A stretch of DNA of 61,471 bases. Source: Bradyrhizobium sp. JYMT SZCCT0428 (GTDB taxonomy: Bacteria; Pseudomonadota; Alphaproteobacteria; Rhizobiales; Xanthobacteraceae). The notes under the pieces are model-generated. The model was not told the DNA's origin and did not search any database. It worked only from the letters and a program-made list of their open reading frames with translations. This document shows positions 25,171 to 33,872 of this stretch, piece by piece; position 1 is the first letter of the stretch, and every line of letters starts with the position of its first letter. The stretch covers positions 1-61,471 of the forward strand of contig NZ_JAFCLS010000050.1 in NCBI RefSeq assembly GCF_018131075.1, written 5' to 3'. Both the position numbers and the translations under genes were made by a program.

Positions 25171-25977
25171 GTGACAAGCCCGCTGCTGATCGAACACGAC
25201 GAAGGGGTCGACCGGGTGACGCTCAATCGCCCCGAAAACCTCAATGCGCTCAACCCCGACATGATAGATGCGCTCAACGCCTATTTCGAGGGCCTGCAGC
25301 GCAACCGCACCACGCGCGTGGTGGTGCTGAAGGGCGCGGGTAGCGCGTTCTGCGCCGGGCTCGATCTCAAACACGCGATGAAACGCCGCGCCGGCCAGCA
25401 GGAGCCGCCCGGCGTCACGGAGTCGCTGGATTCCCAGCGCCGCATTGCCGACATCGTGATGCTGATGCGGCGCTGCACGCAGCCGATCATTGCGCTGGTG
25501 CAGGGCGCCGCGGCCGGCGGTGGTTTCGCGCTGGCGCTGGCGGCGGATATTCGTATCGCCACCAGATCGGCGCGGATGAATTGCGCCTTCATCAAGCTCG
25601 GCCTCGGCGGCTGCGATATCGGCACCAGCTATTTCCTGCCGCGCCTCGTCGGCGTCTCCGTGGCGTCGGAACTGATCCTGACCGGACGTTTCATCGGCGC
25701 TGAGCGCGCGCTTGCGGTTGGTCTCGTGTCAGAAGTGGTCGAGGAAGGCGCGCTCGATGCGGCTGCGGAACCTTATGTCGAGGCGATGATGACGGCCTCG
25801 CCGGTGGGCCTCCGGCTCTCCAAGGAATGCCTCAATATGAGCGTCGATGCCGGCTCGATCGAAGCCGTGATCGCGATGGAAGACCGTAATCAGGTGCTGT
25901 GCAGCCGCTCGGAAGAATTCAGCGAAGGCATCAGGGCCTTCCTTGAAAAGCGAAAGCCTGTCTATATCAAACGGTAG
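25171..25977 (+). CDS. Enoyl-CoA hydratase/isomerase family protein
   Basis: 268 aa crotonase-fold protein. VVLKGAGSAFCAGLDLKHA (about residues 50-68) and QGAAAGGGFALALAADIRIA (about 111-130) form the CoA oxyanion hole. The second acid region reads KLGLGGCDIGTSYFLPRLVG, with Asp rather than the usual second Glu. Start is GTG at 25171 with GGGAGGAAG just upstream. The stop lies 40 bp before the CoA ligase start. It would hydrate or isomerise the enoyl-CoA made by the neighbouring acyl-CoA dehydrogenases. Confidence 0.9.
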   Translation: MTSPLLIEHDEGVDRVTLNRPENLNALNPDMIDALNAYFEGLQRNRTTRVVVLKGAGSAFCAGLDLKHAMKRRAGQQEPPGVTESLDSQRRIADIVMLMRRCTQPIIALVQGAAAGGGFALALAADIRIATRSARMNCAFIKLGLGGCDIGTSYFLPRLVGVSVASELILTGRFIGAERALAVGLVSEVVEEGALDAAAEPYVEAMMTASPVGLRLSKECLNMSVDAGSIEAVIAMEDRNQVLCSRSEEFSEGIRAFLEKRKPVYIKR

Positions 25978-26017
25978 AAAAGGATCCGCAAAGGACCGAA
26001 TTCCGGGAGACGCAATA

Positions 26018-27889
26018 ATGAGTGGGAATGCCGCCGCGGTGCTCACAAAACCCGGCTTTCGCAAGATCGAATGGCTGAAGCGCGATATCGATGTCGCGCG
26101 GCGGCCGGACGGCGTCATCGTGCTGAAGTCGCGCATTCCGTTGCAGTCTTACGAGAAGCACATTCCGGCCTCGCTCGCGAAATGGGCGAAGCAAGCGCCC
26201 GAACGCATCTGGCTCGCGCAACGCGGCGGCGCGGACCGGCAATGGCGAAAGGTCTCCTACGGCGAAGCCAAGCGTACCGTCGACGGGCTGACGCAGGGCC
26301 TGCTCAATCTCGGCGTTGCAGATGGCCGCCCCGTTACCATCCTCTCCGGTAATTCGATCGAGCACGCGCTGATGACGCAGGCCGCGATGCAGGCGCGCCT
26401 GCCGGCGGCGCCGGTGTCGCCGGCCTATTCGCTGATGAGCCAGGATCATCTCAAGCTCAAATACCTCTTCGACCTGATCAAGCCTGCGGTAGTAATGGTG
26501 CAGGACGGGCCGACCTTCGAGAAGGCGCTGAAAGCGCTCGATCTCACCGGCGTCACGATCGTGCATGTGCTGCGGCCCTGCGAGGGCATCAAGAGCGTCT
26601 CCTATGCCGATCTCGCGGCGACGCCCGTGACGAAGGCGGTGGACGAGTCGATCGCAAAGATCACGCCGGATACGATTGGAAAACTGCTGTTCACGTCGGG
26701 TTCGACCGGCATGCCCAAGGCCGTCATCAACACCCAGGAGATGATGTGCGCCAATGCGGCGATGATGATGCAGGTGCGGCCGCGCGATCCGAACGGGCCG
26801 ATCGCGACCATGCTGGACTGGATGCCGTGGAACCACACCATGGGCGGCAACGCCGCATTCCATCCGATCCTGGTCGATGGCGGCACGCTCTATATCGACG
26901 ACGGGCGGCCGATGCCCGGCCTGTTCGATGAGACCCTTCGTAATCTGCACGAGGTGTCGCCGACCTATTACGCCAACGTGCCCGCCGGCTATGCGGCGCT
27001 GGCGGCGGCGATGGAGAAGGACGAAGGCCTGTGCCGCAGCTTCTTCAAGAATCTGACTGTCATGGCCTATGGCGGCGCGCGGCTGCCCGACGATCTCTAT
27101 GACCGCATGCAGGCGCTGGCGGTGAAAACCACGGGCGAGCGCATCGTGTTCTATACCGGCTGGGGCTCGACCGAGACCGCACCGACCTCCACCGGCACCT
27201 ATTGGGATACCGAGCGCGTCGGCCTGATCGGGCTGCCGTTCCCCGGCGTCGAATTGAAGATGGTGCCGTGCGGCTCGAAATATGAGTTGCGGCTGCGCGG
27301 CATCAACGTCACCCCCGGCTATTTCGGCCAGCCCGATCTGACCAAGAAGATGTTCGACGAGGAAGGTTTCTACTGCATCGGCGATGCCGGCGTGTTCGTC
27401 GACGACAACGACCCGCTGCAGGGCATCATCTTCGCCGGCCGCGTGGTCGAGGACTTCAAGCTCACCACTGGCACTTTTGTGCACGTCGGCTCGCTACGCA
27501 CCGATGCCATCGCCGCCGCGACCCCTGCGGTGCATGACGCGCTGGTCGCAGGACAGGACCGCGAATTCATCGGACTGCTGGCCTGGCCCAATCTGCACGC
27601 CTGCCGGCAGCTCGTCGGCAATCCCGACGCGACGTTCGAGGACGTGGTTGGGCACCCCGAGGTGATCGCCTGCGTCAAGCGCGGGCTGCAGGCGCATAAC
27701 GCCTCCTGCACCGGCAGCAGCATGCGGATCGCCCGTGCCATGCTGATGGCGGAGCCGCCCTCCATCGACGGCAATGAACTCACCGACAAGGGCTACATCA
27801 ACCAGCGCGCCGGCCTCGAACGCCGCGCCGCGCTGGTGGAGAGGCTTTACGCCGACAAGCCGGGAGACGACGTGATCATTTTGAACTGA
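26018..27889 (+). CDS. Feruloyl-CoA synthetase-like AMP ligase
   Basis: 623 aa, matching the length of feruloyl-CoA synthases rather than ordinary fatty-acyl ligases. P-loop FTSGSTGMPKAVINTQ (about residues 227-242), the characteristic TMLDWMPWNHTMGGN, YTGWGSTETAPTSTG and the C-terminal FKLTTGTFVHVGSLR segment. It forms an aryl- or alkyl-CoA thioester from the acid, ATP and CoA. The ATG at 26018 has CGGGAG 8 nt upstream. The pathway context (SDR, hydratase, three dehydrogenases) may mean a phenylpropanoid- or alicyclic-type acid; the true substrate is not evident. Confidence 0.88.
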   Translation: MSGNAAAVLTKPGFRKIEWLKRDIDVARRPDGVIVLKSRIPLQSYEKHIPASLAKWAKQAPERIWLAQRGGADRQWRKVSYGEAKRTVDGLTQGLLNLGVADGRPVTILSGNSIEHALMTQAAMQARLPAAPVSPAYSLMSQDHLKLKYLFDLIKPAVVMVQDGPTFEKALKALDLTGVTIVHVLRPCEGIKSVSYADLAATPVTKAVDESIAKITPDTIGKLLFTSGSTGMPKAVINTQEMMCANAAMMMQVRPRDPNGPIATMLDWMPWNHTMGGNAAFHPILVDGGTLYIDDGRPMPGLFDETLRNLHEVSPTYYANVPAGYAALAAAMEKDEGLCRSFFKNLTVMAYGGARLPDDLYDRMQALAVKTTGERIVFYTGWGSTETAPTSTGTYWDTERVGLIGLPFPGVELKMVPCGSKYELRLRGINVTPGYFGQPDLTKKMFDEEGFYCIGDAGVFVDDNDPLQGIIFAGRVVEDFKLTTGTFVHVGSLRTDAIAAATPAVHDALVAGQDREFIGLLAWPNLHACRQLVGNPDATFEDVVGHPEVIACVKRGLQAHNASCTGSSMRIARAMLMAEPPSIDGNELTDKGYINQRAGLERRAALVERLYADKPGDDVIILN

Positions 27890-27891
27890 TC

Positions 27892-27972
27892 GTAGGATGG
27901 GTAGAGCGCAGCGAAACCCATCATCCGAACCAAAAACATTGATGGGTATCGCTTCGCTCCACCCATCCTACA
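27892..27972. repeat. GTAGGATGGGT palindromic repeat
   Basis: GTAGGATGGGTAGAGCGCAG and CGAAACCCATCA are mirrored by TGATGGGTATCG and CTCCACCCATCCTAC. It lies between the ligase and first acyl-CoA dehydrogenase genes. Confidence 0.8.
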
Positions 27973-28000
27973 CAGCCACCATCAACCCGAGTGACACGCC

Positions 28001-29128
28001 ATGAATTTCGATTTCTCCGACGAACAAAAGCAGATGCGCGACGCGGCGAGGAAATTCCTTGCCGAGAAGTGCCCGCCGAAAGCGGTGCGTGAGGTGCTGG
28101 ACGGCAAGGCGACCTACGACAAGGCCTTGTGGAAGGGCCTCGCCGAGATGGGCTTTCTCGGCGTCGCGATCCCCGAAGAGTTCGGCGGCGCCGGTGCTGG
28201 TCATCTCGAGCTTTGCGTGATCGCCGAGGAAATGGGCCGCGCGCTGGCGCCGGTGCCGTTCTCCTCGACGGTGTATCTCGCCGCCGAAGCGCTGCTGCTC
28301 GCGGGCAGCGACGCGCAGAAGCAGAAATGGCTGCCGAAGATCGCCTCCGGTGACGCGAGCGGTACGCTGGCGCTGTTCGAGGGCAAGGGCAATCCATCGC
28401 CGCAGGCGATCAAGTTGTCGGCCTCCGGCGGTACGCTGAACGGCGTCAAGAAGCCGGTGCCGGATGGCGCCATCGCGGATTTCGCCGTCGTCGCCGCGCG
28501 CACCGGATCGACCGGCCGCGATGCCGACATCTCGCTGTTCCTGGTCGACCTCAAGGCCGGCGGCGTCGAGGTCAGGTCGCTGACCAACATCGATCCGACC
28601 CACGGCCAGGCCGAACTCACCTTCAAGAACTGCAAGGCCGAGCCGCTCGGCGCCGCCGGTGAAGGCTGGGGCATTCTCACCCAAGTGCTCGATCGCGCCG
28701 CCGTGTTGATGGCGTTCGAACAGGTCGGCGGTTCCGACCGCGCGCTGGAGATGGGCCGCGACTATGCGCTCGACCGCATCGCCTTCGGCCGGCCGATCGG
28801 CTCGTTCCAGGCGGTGAAGCACATCCTCGCCGACATGTATGTCTCGGCGACGCTGGCGCGATCGAATTGCTATTACGGCGCCTGGGCGCTCTCGACCAAC
28901 GCCTCGGAATTGCCGGAAGCCGCCGCCGCTGCGCGCATCAGCGCGACGCAGGCGTTCCAGCATTGCTCCAAGAACAATATGCAGGTCCATGGCGGCATGG
29001 GTTTCACCTGGGAGTTCGACTGCCACATGTACTACCGCCGCGCCAACGCGACCGCGGTGACGCTCGGCAGCCTGTCGTACTGGGAAGATCAGCTGATCGA
29101 CCGCATGCGCAAGAAGAACGCGGCTTGA
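28001..29128 (+). CDS. Acyl-CoA dehydrogenase, PimD-like
   Basis: 375 aa. An N-terminal helical domain (MNFDFSDEQKQMRDAARKFL), a beta domain with divergent FAD loop (GTLALFEGKGNPSPQAIKL) and a C-terminal helical domain (MQVHGGMGFTWEFDCHMYYRRA). The weak middle motif is typical of the PimD-like small partner of heteromeric dehydrogenases such as PimC/PimD of pimeloyl-CoA oxidation. It is followed by two PimC-like genes, so a mixed oligomer is likely (inference). Its first in-pathway step would be alpha,beta-desaturation of the acyl-CoA. Confidence 0.88.
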   Translation: MNFDFSDEQKQMRDAARKFLAEKCPPKAVREVLDGKATYDKALWKGLAEMGFLGVAIPEEFGGAGAGHLELCVIAEEMGRALAPVPFSSTVYLAAEALLLAGSDAQKQKWLPKIASGDASGTLALFEGKGNPSPQAIKLSASGGTLNGVKKPVPDGAIADFAVVAARTGSTGRDADISLFLVDLKAGGVEVRSLTNIDPTHGQAELTFKNCKAEPLGAAGEGWGILTQVLDRAAVLMAFEQVGGSDRALEMGRDYALDRIAFGRPIGSFQAVKHILADMYVSATLARSNCYYGAWALSTNASELPEAAAAARISATQAFQHCSKNNMQVHGGMGFTWEFDCHMYYRRANATAVTLGSLSYWEDQLIDRMRKKNAA

Positions 29129-29130
29129 AC

Positions 29131-29223
29131 GTCATTCCGGGGCGCCGCAGAGCGGCGAACCCGGAATCTCGAGATGATAACTTCTGGATTCCGGGTCTGG
29201 TCCTTCGGACCATCCCGGAATGA
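29131..29223. repeat. GTCATTCCGGG palindromic repeat
   Basis: GTCATTCCGGGGCGCCGCAG and GAACCCGGAATCT are mirrored by GATTCCGGGTCTGG and CATCCCGGAATGAC. It lies between the PimD-like and first PimC-like genes. Confidence 0.75.
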
Positions 29224-29240
29224 CGAGCAAGGACAAACAA

Positions 29241-30488
29241 ATGAACTTCGATGACACCCCGCAGGAGGCCGCGTTCCGCGCCGAGGCGAAAGCCTGGATC
29301 GGGGCCAATGCGCCGAAGCAGTACGAGGAAGAGCTGCGCAAATCCTCGCTCGGCCGCACCGTGCTCAAGGGCGCCAACATCCTCGAGGTCGCAAAGGCCT
29401 GGCAGAAGAAGAAGGCCGACGCCGGCTGGGCCTGCCTGCATTGGCCAAAGGAATATGGCGGCCGTGGCTCGTCGCCGATCGAGCGCGTGATCTGGCAGCA
29501 GGAAGAGGGCCCGTTTGGCAAACTCTCAGGCATGTTCATCATCGGCCATGGCATGTGCGGGCCGACCATGATGGCGTTCGCCGGCGAAGAAGAGAAACGC
29601 AAGTACCTGCCGCCGCTGGCCTCGGGCGAAAAGGTCTGGTGCCAGTTGTTCTCCGAGCCCGCTGGCGGCTCCGACGTTGCAGGTCTGCGCACCCGCGCCG
29701 AGAAACAGGGCGACGACTGGATCATCAACGGCCAGAAGATCTGGACCTCCGGCGCGCATTATTCGGATTACGGCATCCTGCTGACGCGCACCGATCCCAA
29801 TGTGGCCAAACACAAGGGCCTCACGATGTTCTTCCTGGACATGAAGAGCCCGGGCGTCGAGGTGCGACCGATCAAGCAGGCCAGCGGCCAGTCCGACTTC
29901 AACGAGGTCTACTTTACCGATGTGAAAATCCCGGATTCGCAGCGGCTGGGCGCCGTCAACGACGGCTGGAACGTCTCGCTGACCACGCTGATGAACGAGC
30001 GCATGTCGATCGGCGCCGGCGTTTCTACCGGCTTCCCGGAGCTGTTCGATTTCTGCAACAGCCTGATGCTCGACGATGGTCCCGCGATCGAGGACCGCAA
30101 TGTCCGATCGAGGCTGGCGAACTACGCGGTGAAGGCGAGCGGGCTGAAATACACCAGCATGCGCGCGATCTCGGCGCTGTCGAAGGGCGATCGTCCGGGT
30201 CCCGAAAACTCCATCGGCAAGCTGGTCGCCGGTTCGATGGTGCAGGAAGTCGCGATGTATGCGCTCGATTTGCAGGGCGCCGCCGGCGTGCTGAGCGGGC
30301 CGGAGGATGCGGAGATCGCCGGAAAATTCCAGGCCATGCTGCTGCGTGCGCCGGGCACCCGCGTCGAAGGCGGCACCGACGAGATCATGCGCAACATCAT
30401 TGCCGAACGCGTGCTTGGCCTGCCCGGCGACATCAGGGTCGACAAGGACGTGCCGTTCAACAAGATTCCGACCAAGGGACGCGCGTAA
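29241..30488 (+). CDS. Acyl-CoA dehydrogenase, PimC-like (copy 1)
   Basis: 415 aa. Begins MNFDDTPQEAAFRAEAKAW. FAD/substrate motifs are WCQLFSEPAGGSDVAG (about residues 130-145) and INGQKIWTSGAHYSDYG; EGGTDEIMRNIIAERVLGLP is near the C-terminus. It forms a tandem pair with the next gene, well over two thirds identical through the central domain and with the same ending (DKDVPFNKIPTKGR). AAGGA precedes the ATG at 29241; an upstream in-frame start at 29220 lies in repeat DNA. It probably catalyses FAD-dependent desaturation and passes electrons to ETF. Confidence 0.9.
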   Translation: MNFDDTPQEAAFRAEAKAWIGANAPKQYEEELRKSSLGRTVLKGANILEVAKAWQKKKADAGWACLHWPKEYGGRGSSPIERVIWQQEEGPFGKLSGMFIIGHGMCGPTMMAFAGEEEKRKYLPPLASGEKVWCQLFSEPAGGSDVAGLRTRAEKQGDDWIINGQKIWTSGAHYSDYGILLTRTDPNVAKHKGLTMFFLDMKSPGVEVRPIKQASGQSDFNEVYFTDVKIPDSQRLGAVNDGWNVSLTTLMNERMSIGAGVSTGFPELFDFCNSLMLDDGPAIEDRNVRSRLANYAVKASGLKYTSMRAISALSKGDRPGPENSIGKLVAGSMVQEVAMYALDLQGAAGVLSGPEDAEIAGKFQAMLLRAPGTRVEGGTDEIMRNIIAERVLGLPGDIRVDKDVPFNKIPTKGRA

Positions 30489-30506
30489 GCGCGAAAGGAG
30501 CCGCCA

Positions 30507-31751
30507 ATGAACTTCGACGATACCCCGCAGGAAGCCGAATTCCGCGCCACCGCCCGTAAATGGATGGAAGCCAACGCGCCGAAAAAATACGAGGCCGAGC
30601 TTTCGAAATCCTCGCTCGGCCGCATCCGGCTGGAGAAGGAAGAGATCGTCGATGTCGGCAAGGCCTGGCAGAAGAAGAAGGCCGAAGGCGGCTGGGCCTG
30701 TCTGCACTGGCCGAAGGAATATGGCGGCCGCGGCGCCACGCCGATCGAGAAGGTGATCTGGCAGCAGGAAGAAGGCGTCTACGGCAAGCTGACCCAGCCG
30801 TTCCAGATCGGTGAGGGCATGTGCGGCCCGACCGTGATGGCGTTCGGCAGCGAGGAGCACAAGCGGCATTATCTGCCGAAGCTTGCGTCCGGCGAACATA
30901 TCTGGTGCCAGCTGTTTTCGGAGCCGGCCGGTGGTTCCGACGTCGCGGGCCTGCGTACCCGTGCCGAGAAGAAGGGCGACGACTGGATCATCAACGGCCA
31001 GAAAATCTGGACCTCGGGCGCGCATTATTCCGACTATGGTCTCCTGATCACGCGCACCGATCCCAACGTGCCCAAGCACAAGGGCCTGACGATGTTCTTC
31101 CTCGACATGAAGAGCAAGGGCGTTGAAGTCAGGCCGATCAAGCAGGCCAACGGCATGCAGGAGTTCAATGAGGTCTATTTCACCGACGTCGTGATCCCGG
31201 ACAGCCAGCGCCTCGGCGCGGTCGGCGACGGCTGGAACGTTTCGCTCACCACGCTGATGAACGAGCGCATGTCGATCGGCTCGCGGCTCGCCACCGGTTT
31301 CCCTGAAATGTTCGAGTTCTGCTCCAATTTGATGACGGAGGACGGGCTTGCGATCGACGATCCCGCCACACGTTCCAAGCTTGCGAGCTGGGCGGTGAAG
31401 GCCAGCGGGCTGAAATACACCAGCTACCGCGCGATCTCGTCGCTGTCGAAGGGCGAGCGGCCCGGACCGGAGAATTCGATCGGCAAGCTGGTGTCCGGCA
31501 CGATGCTGCAGGACATCGCGACCTACGCGATGGACCTGGAGGGTGCAGCCGGTGCGTTGACCGGCGCGGATGAAGAAACCGCAAGCGGCCAGTTCCAGCA
31601 GATGCTGCTCTCTTCGCCCTCGATGCGTATCGCCGGCGGTACCGACGAGATCCTGCGCAACATCATCGCCGAGCGCGTGCTCGGCCTGCCCGGCGATATC
31701 CGTGTCGACAAGGACGTGCCGTTCAACAAGATCCCGACCAAAGGGCGATGA
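30507..31751 (+). CDS. Acyl-CoA dehydrogenase, PimC-like (copy 2)
   Basis: 414 aa, a tandem paralogue of the preceding gene, 18 bp downstream. It shares WCQLFSEPAGGSDVAG, INGQKIWTSGAHYSDYG and the C-terminal end, but differs in the N-terminal helices (KWMEANAPKKYEAELSKSS) and in the region after MSIG (SRLATGFPEMFEFCSNL against AGVSTGFPELFDFCNSL), which could shift substrate preference. AAAGGAG precedes the ATG. Its stop overlaps the nitroreductase start as ATGA, so the two are translationally coupled. Confidence 0.9.
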   Translation: MNFDDTPQEAEFRATARKWMEANAPKKYEAELSKSSLGRIRLEKEEIVDVGKAWQKKKAEGGWACLHWPKEYGGRGATPIEKVIWQQEEGVYGKLTQPFQIGEGMCGPTVMAFGSEEHKRHYLPKLASGEHIWCQLFSEPAGGSDVAGLRTRAEKKGDDWIINGQKIWTSGAHYSDYGLLITRTDPNVPKHKGLTMFFLDMKSKGVEVRPIKQANGMQEFNEVYFTDVVIPDSQRLGAVGDGWNVSLTTLMNERMSIGSRLATGFPEMFEFCSNLMTEDGLAIDDPATRSKLASWAVKASGLKYTSYRAISSLSKGERPGPENSIGKLVSGTMLQDIATYAMDLEGAAGALTGADEETASGQFQQMLLSSPSMRIAGGTDEILRNIIAERVLGLPGDIRVDKDVPFNKIPTKGR

Positions 31752-32467
31752 CCATGGATGCAAAAGCGCCGAAGGCGCGCTACGCGACTGAAGACCGCAT
31801 TGGCGTGCTCGAGGAATTGCTCGGCGAGCGCTATTCGGTGCGCGCCTTCCTGCCGCGCGAGGTGCCGCGCGAGACCATCGAGCATATCCTCGCCGTGTCG
31901 CAGCGCACCGCGTCATGGTGCAACAGCCAGCCATGGCAGGTCTTGATTGCGAGCGGCGAGGCCAAGGAGCGGTTTCGCAAGGCGATCTATGCCGAGGCTT
32001 CCTCGGGCGGCAAGGACGAGCATGATTTCACGCCGCCGCGGGAATATCTCGGGGTCTATCTCGAGCGCCGGCGCGAGAGCGGATTCCAGCTCTACAACAC
32101 CCTCGGCATCGCCAGAGGCGACAGGATGGCTTATGCCAAACAGGCGCTGGAGAATTACAACTTCTTCGGCGCCCCGCATGTGGCTGTCATTCACACCGAC
32201 GAGCCGCTCGGCACTTACGGCGCGGTCGATTGCGGCGCCTATGTCGGCAATTTCATGCTGGCGGCGCAGGCGCTCGGTCTCGGCACCATTCCGCAGGCCG
32301 CACTGGCGCGGCATTCCGGGCTGATCCGCCGTCACTTCAATCTCGCCGATGACCGCCGCGTGGTTTGCGGCATTTCGTTCGGCTTTGCCGACAATGCGCA
32401 CAAGGTCAACAGCTACCGGACCTCACGCGCAAGCGTGGCTGACACGGTTACGTTCTTCGACGAATAG
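31748..32467 (+). CDS. Nitroreductase-family FMN protein
   Basis: 239 aa. The N-terminal RYSVRAFLPREVPRETIEHIL and SWCNSQPWQV segments bind FMN. A mid-protein VDCGAYVGNFMLAAQALGLGT and C-terminal GISFGFAD complete the nitroreductase fold. It reduces nitro groups, quinones or possibly enoyl or conjugated substrates with NAD(P)H. The ATG at 31748 overlaps the preceding stop by 4 nt (ATGA); ATG 31754 is an alternative. Its coupling to the acyl-CoA dehydrogenases suggests a redox step in the same pathway rather than general detoxification (inference). Confidence 0.87.
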   Translation: MTMDAKAPKARYATEDRIGVLEELLGERYSVRAFLPREVPRETIEHILAVSQRTASWCNSQPWQVLIASGEAKERFRKAIYAEASSGGKDEHDFTPPREYLGVYLERRRESGFQLYNTLGIARGDRMAYAKQALENYNFFGAPHVAVIHTDEPLGTYGAVDCGAYVGNFMLAAQALGLGTIPQAALARHSGLIRRHFNLADDRRVVCGISFGFADNAHKVNSYRTSRASVADTVTFFDE

Positions 32468-32493
32468 CTTGTTCAGATCATCAAGCGCACAGG

Positions 32494-32528
32494 AAAAGCC
32501 CCGATCGCCAATGGCGTCCGGGGCTTTT
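32494..32528. terminator. Bidirectional terminator
   Basis: AAAAGCCCCG and its mirror CGGGGCTTTT enclose a loop that itself contains GCCAATGGC. With T runs on both strands, it ends the nitroreductase operon rightward and the small secreted protein gene leftward. Confidence 0.88.
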
Positions 32529-32550
32529 CGCTATCTGAATTCAGACGAGA

Positions 32551-32790
32551 TCAGTAGGCGCAGACATTGACGGTGCGCAGGCGCAGACCGCGGCGGGTTT
32601 CGACCCACTGCTGCCGGAGGCAGTCGTTGTAGCCATAGCCGGTGTTGAGGTAGACGCCACCGAAGCCAAGGCCAAAACCATGGCCCCAATAGCCGTGGTG
32701 GTGATGGAAGGGGCCGGCGGCAGCGGGCGCAGCAGCGGCGAAGGTGAGGGCGGTGGCGGCGATCAGTCCGAGGGCAACCTTGCGAAGCAT
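32551..32790 (-). CDS. Small secreted His/Gly-rich protein
   Basis: 79 aa. A clear signal peptide (MLRKVALGLIAATALTF, cleavage near AAAG) precedes a short mature part with HHHHGYWGHGFGLGFGG and two Cys residues (DCLRQQW, VNVCAY) that may form a disulfide. No catalytic motif; a family common in Bradyrhizobium with unknown role. GGAG lies 6 nt before the ATG at 32790. It is convergent with the nitroreductase across a shared terminator. Confidence 0.8.
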   Translation of the reverse strand: MLRKVALGLIAATALTFAAAAPAAAGPFHHHHGYWGHGFGLGFGGVYLNTGYGYNDCLRQQWVETRRGLRLRTVNVCAY

Positions 32791-32939
32791 AGTATTCTCC
32801 AATTTGAATGGCGCGGGGGCCGTTGTTTCGTCCCTGCATCTTCGTCGGCGCGACGTGGATATTCGTTCACGCCGGTTCCGGAGAATCGTGTTTCAGGAAT
32901 GTTTCGTGGGGGAGGGCGGCGGACGACACTTTTTCTTCC

Positions 32940-33063
32940 CTTCTCCCCTTGTGGGAAGTGGCGCGGACGAAGTCCGCGACGGATGAGGGGTCTCCATCCG
33001 TGGAGAAGGACCCCTCATCCGCCTTCGCTGCGCGAAGGCACCTTCTCCCACAAGGGGAGAAGG
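32940..33063. repeat. CTCCC/GGGAG intergenic palindromic repeat
   Basis: CCTTCTCCCCTTGTGGGAAG and CCTTCTCCCACAAGGGGAGA flank inner GATGAGGGGTCTCC / GGACCCCTCATCC arms. It lies between the small secreted protein gene and the next crotonase gene. Confidence 0.78.
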
Positions 33064-33086
33064 AAAAAGGGAGAGAAGGGAAGAAT

Positions 33087-33872
33087 CTAGAATCGCGGCG
33101 CCCTTTTTTCCGCAAACGCCTTGATGCCTTCCTTGATCTCGTCGCCGCGCATGCTCTCGCGATGGCGCTGGTTTGCGGCTTCCTCGTCGAGCTTGCCACG
33201 GGCGAATTCGTTAATGGCGCGTTTCATGCCGCGCATCGCGACAGGTGCGTTACCGGCGAGGATGTTCGCAAGCTTGCCGACTTCCTCGTCAAGCGCCTCC
33301 ATCGGCACCATCGCGGTGAGATAGCCGATCCGCAGCATCTCGGGCGCTGCGATCTTCTCCGCCGTCAGGAACAATTTCTTGGCATTGTCGACGCCAAGCC
33401 GCGTCACGTAACGTTCGATGCCGCTCTTGTAATAATGCAGGCCGAGCCGCGCCGCCGGCATGAACATTTCAGCCGTATCGACGCCGATGCGGAAGTCGCA
33501 GGCCAGCGCCAGATCGGTCGAGCCGCCATAGACGCCGCCATTGAGCCGGCAGATCGTCGGCACCCCGAGATCCTCCAGCCGGTTGACCACCACCTCGAAC
33601 GCCGAGCCGGCGCTCAGTTCTTCTTTGGCGCTGGTGGCGCGGCCGGCGACCGAATTGAGATCGTAGCCGGCCGAGAAGGCGCGGCCGGTGCCGGTCAGCA
33701 CCAGCACCCGGATGTCAGGATCGGCCTCGATCCGGTCGAACAGTTTCACGAGTTCGCCGAGATCCTCGCTCTGCAGCCGGTTCAGATGTTTCGGCCGGTT
33801 GAGGCGGATGGTGGCGCGCGCACCGCTGATGTCGAGTACCGGCGAACTCGCCGCCGCGGCTGAATTGGGCAT
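33087..33872 (-). CDS. Enoyl-CoA hydratase/isomerase family protein
   Basis: 261 aa crotonase-fold protein. VLTGTGRAFSAGYDLNSVA (about residues 58-76) and RLNGGVYGGSTDLALACDFRIG (about 107-128) mark the CoA-binding oxyanion hole. The pattern AARLGLHYYKSGIERY at the second acid region lacks the hydratase Glu, so isomerase or another activity is possible. The ATG at 33872 has GGAG 7 nt upstream; the earlier ATG at 33884 does not. It stands alone between a repeat and a 400-bp spacer. Confidence 0.87.
   Translation of the reverse strand: MPNSAAAASSPVLDISGARATIRLNRPKHLNRLQSEDLGELVKLFDRIEADPDIRVLVLTGTGRAFSAGYDLNSVAGRATSAKEELSAGSAFEVVVNRLEDLGVPTICRLNGGVYGGSTDLALACDFRIGVDTAEMFMPAARLGLHYYKSGIERYVTRLGVDNAKKLFLTAEKIAAPEMLRIGYLTAMVPMEALDEEVGKLANILAGNAPVAMRGMKRAINEFARGKLDEEAANQRHRESMRGDEIKEGIKAFAEKRAPRF

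Noticed and set aside
29526..31934. An 802-codon minus-strand frame opposite the acyl-CoA dehydrogenases
   Set aside because: Shadow frame; its apparent internal duplication simply mirrors the tandem dehydrogenase genes.
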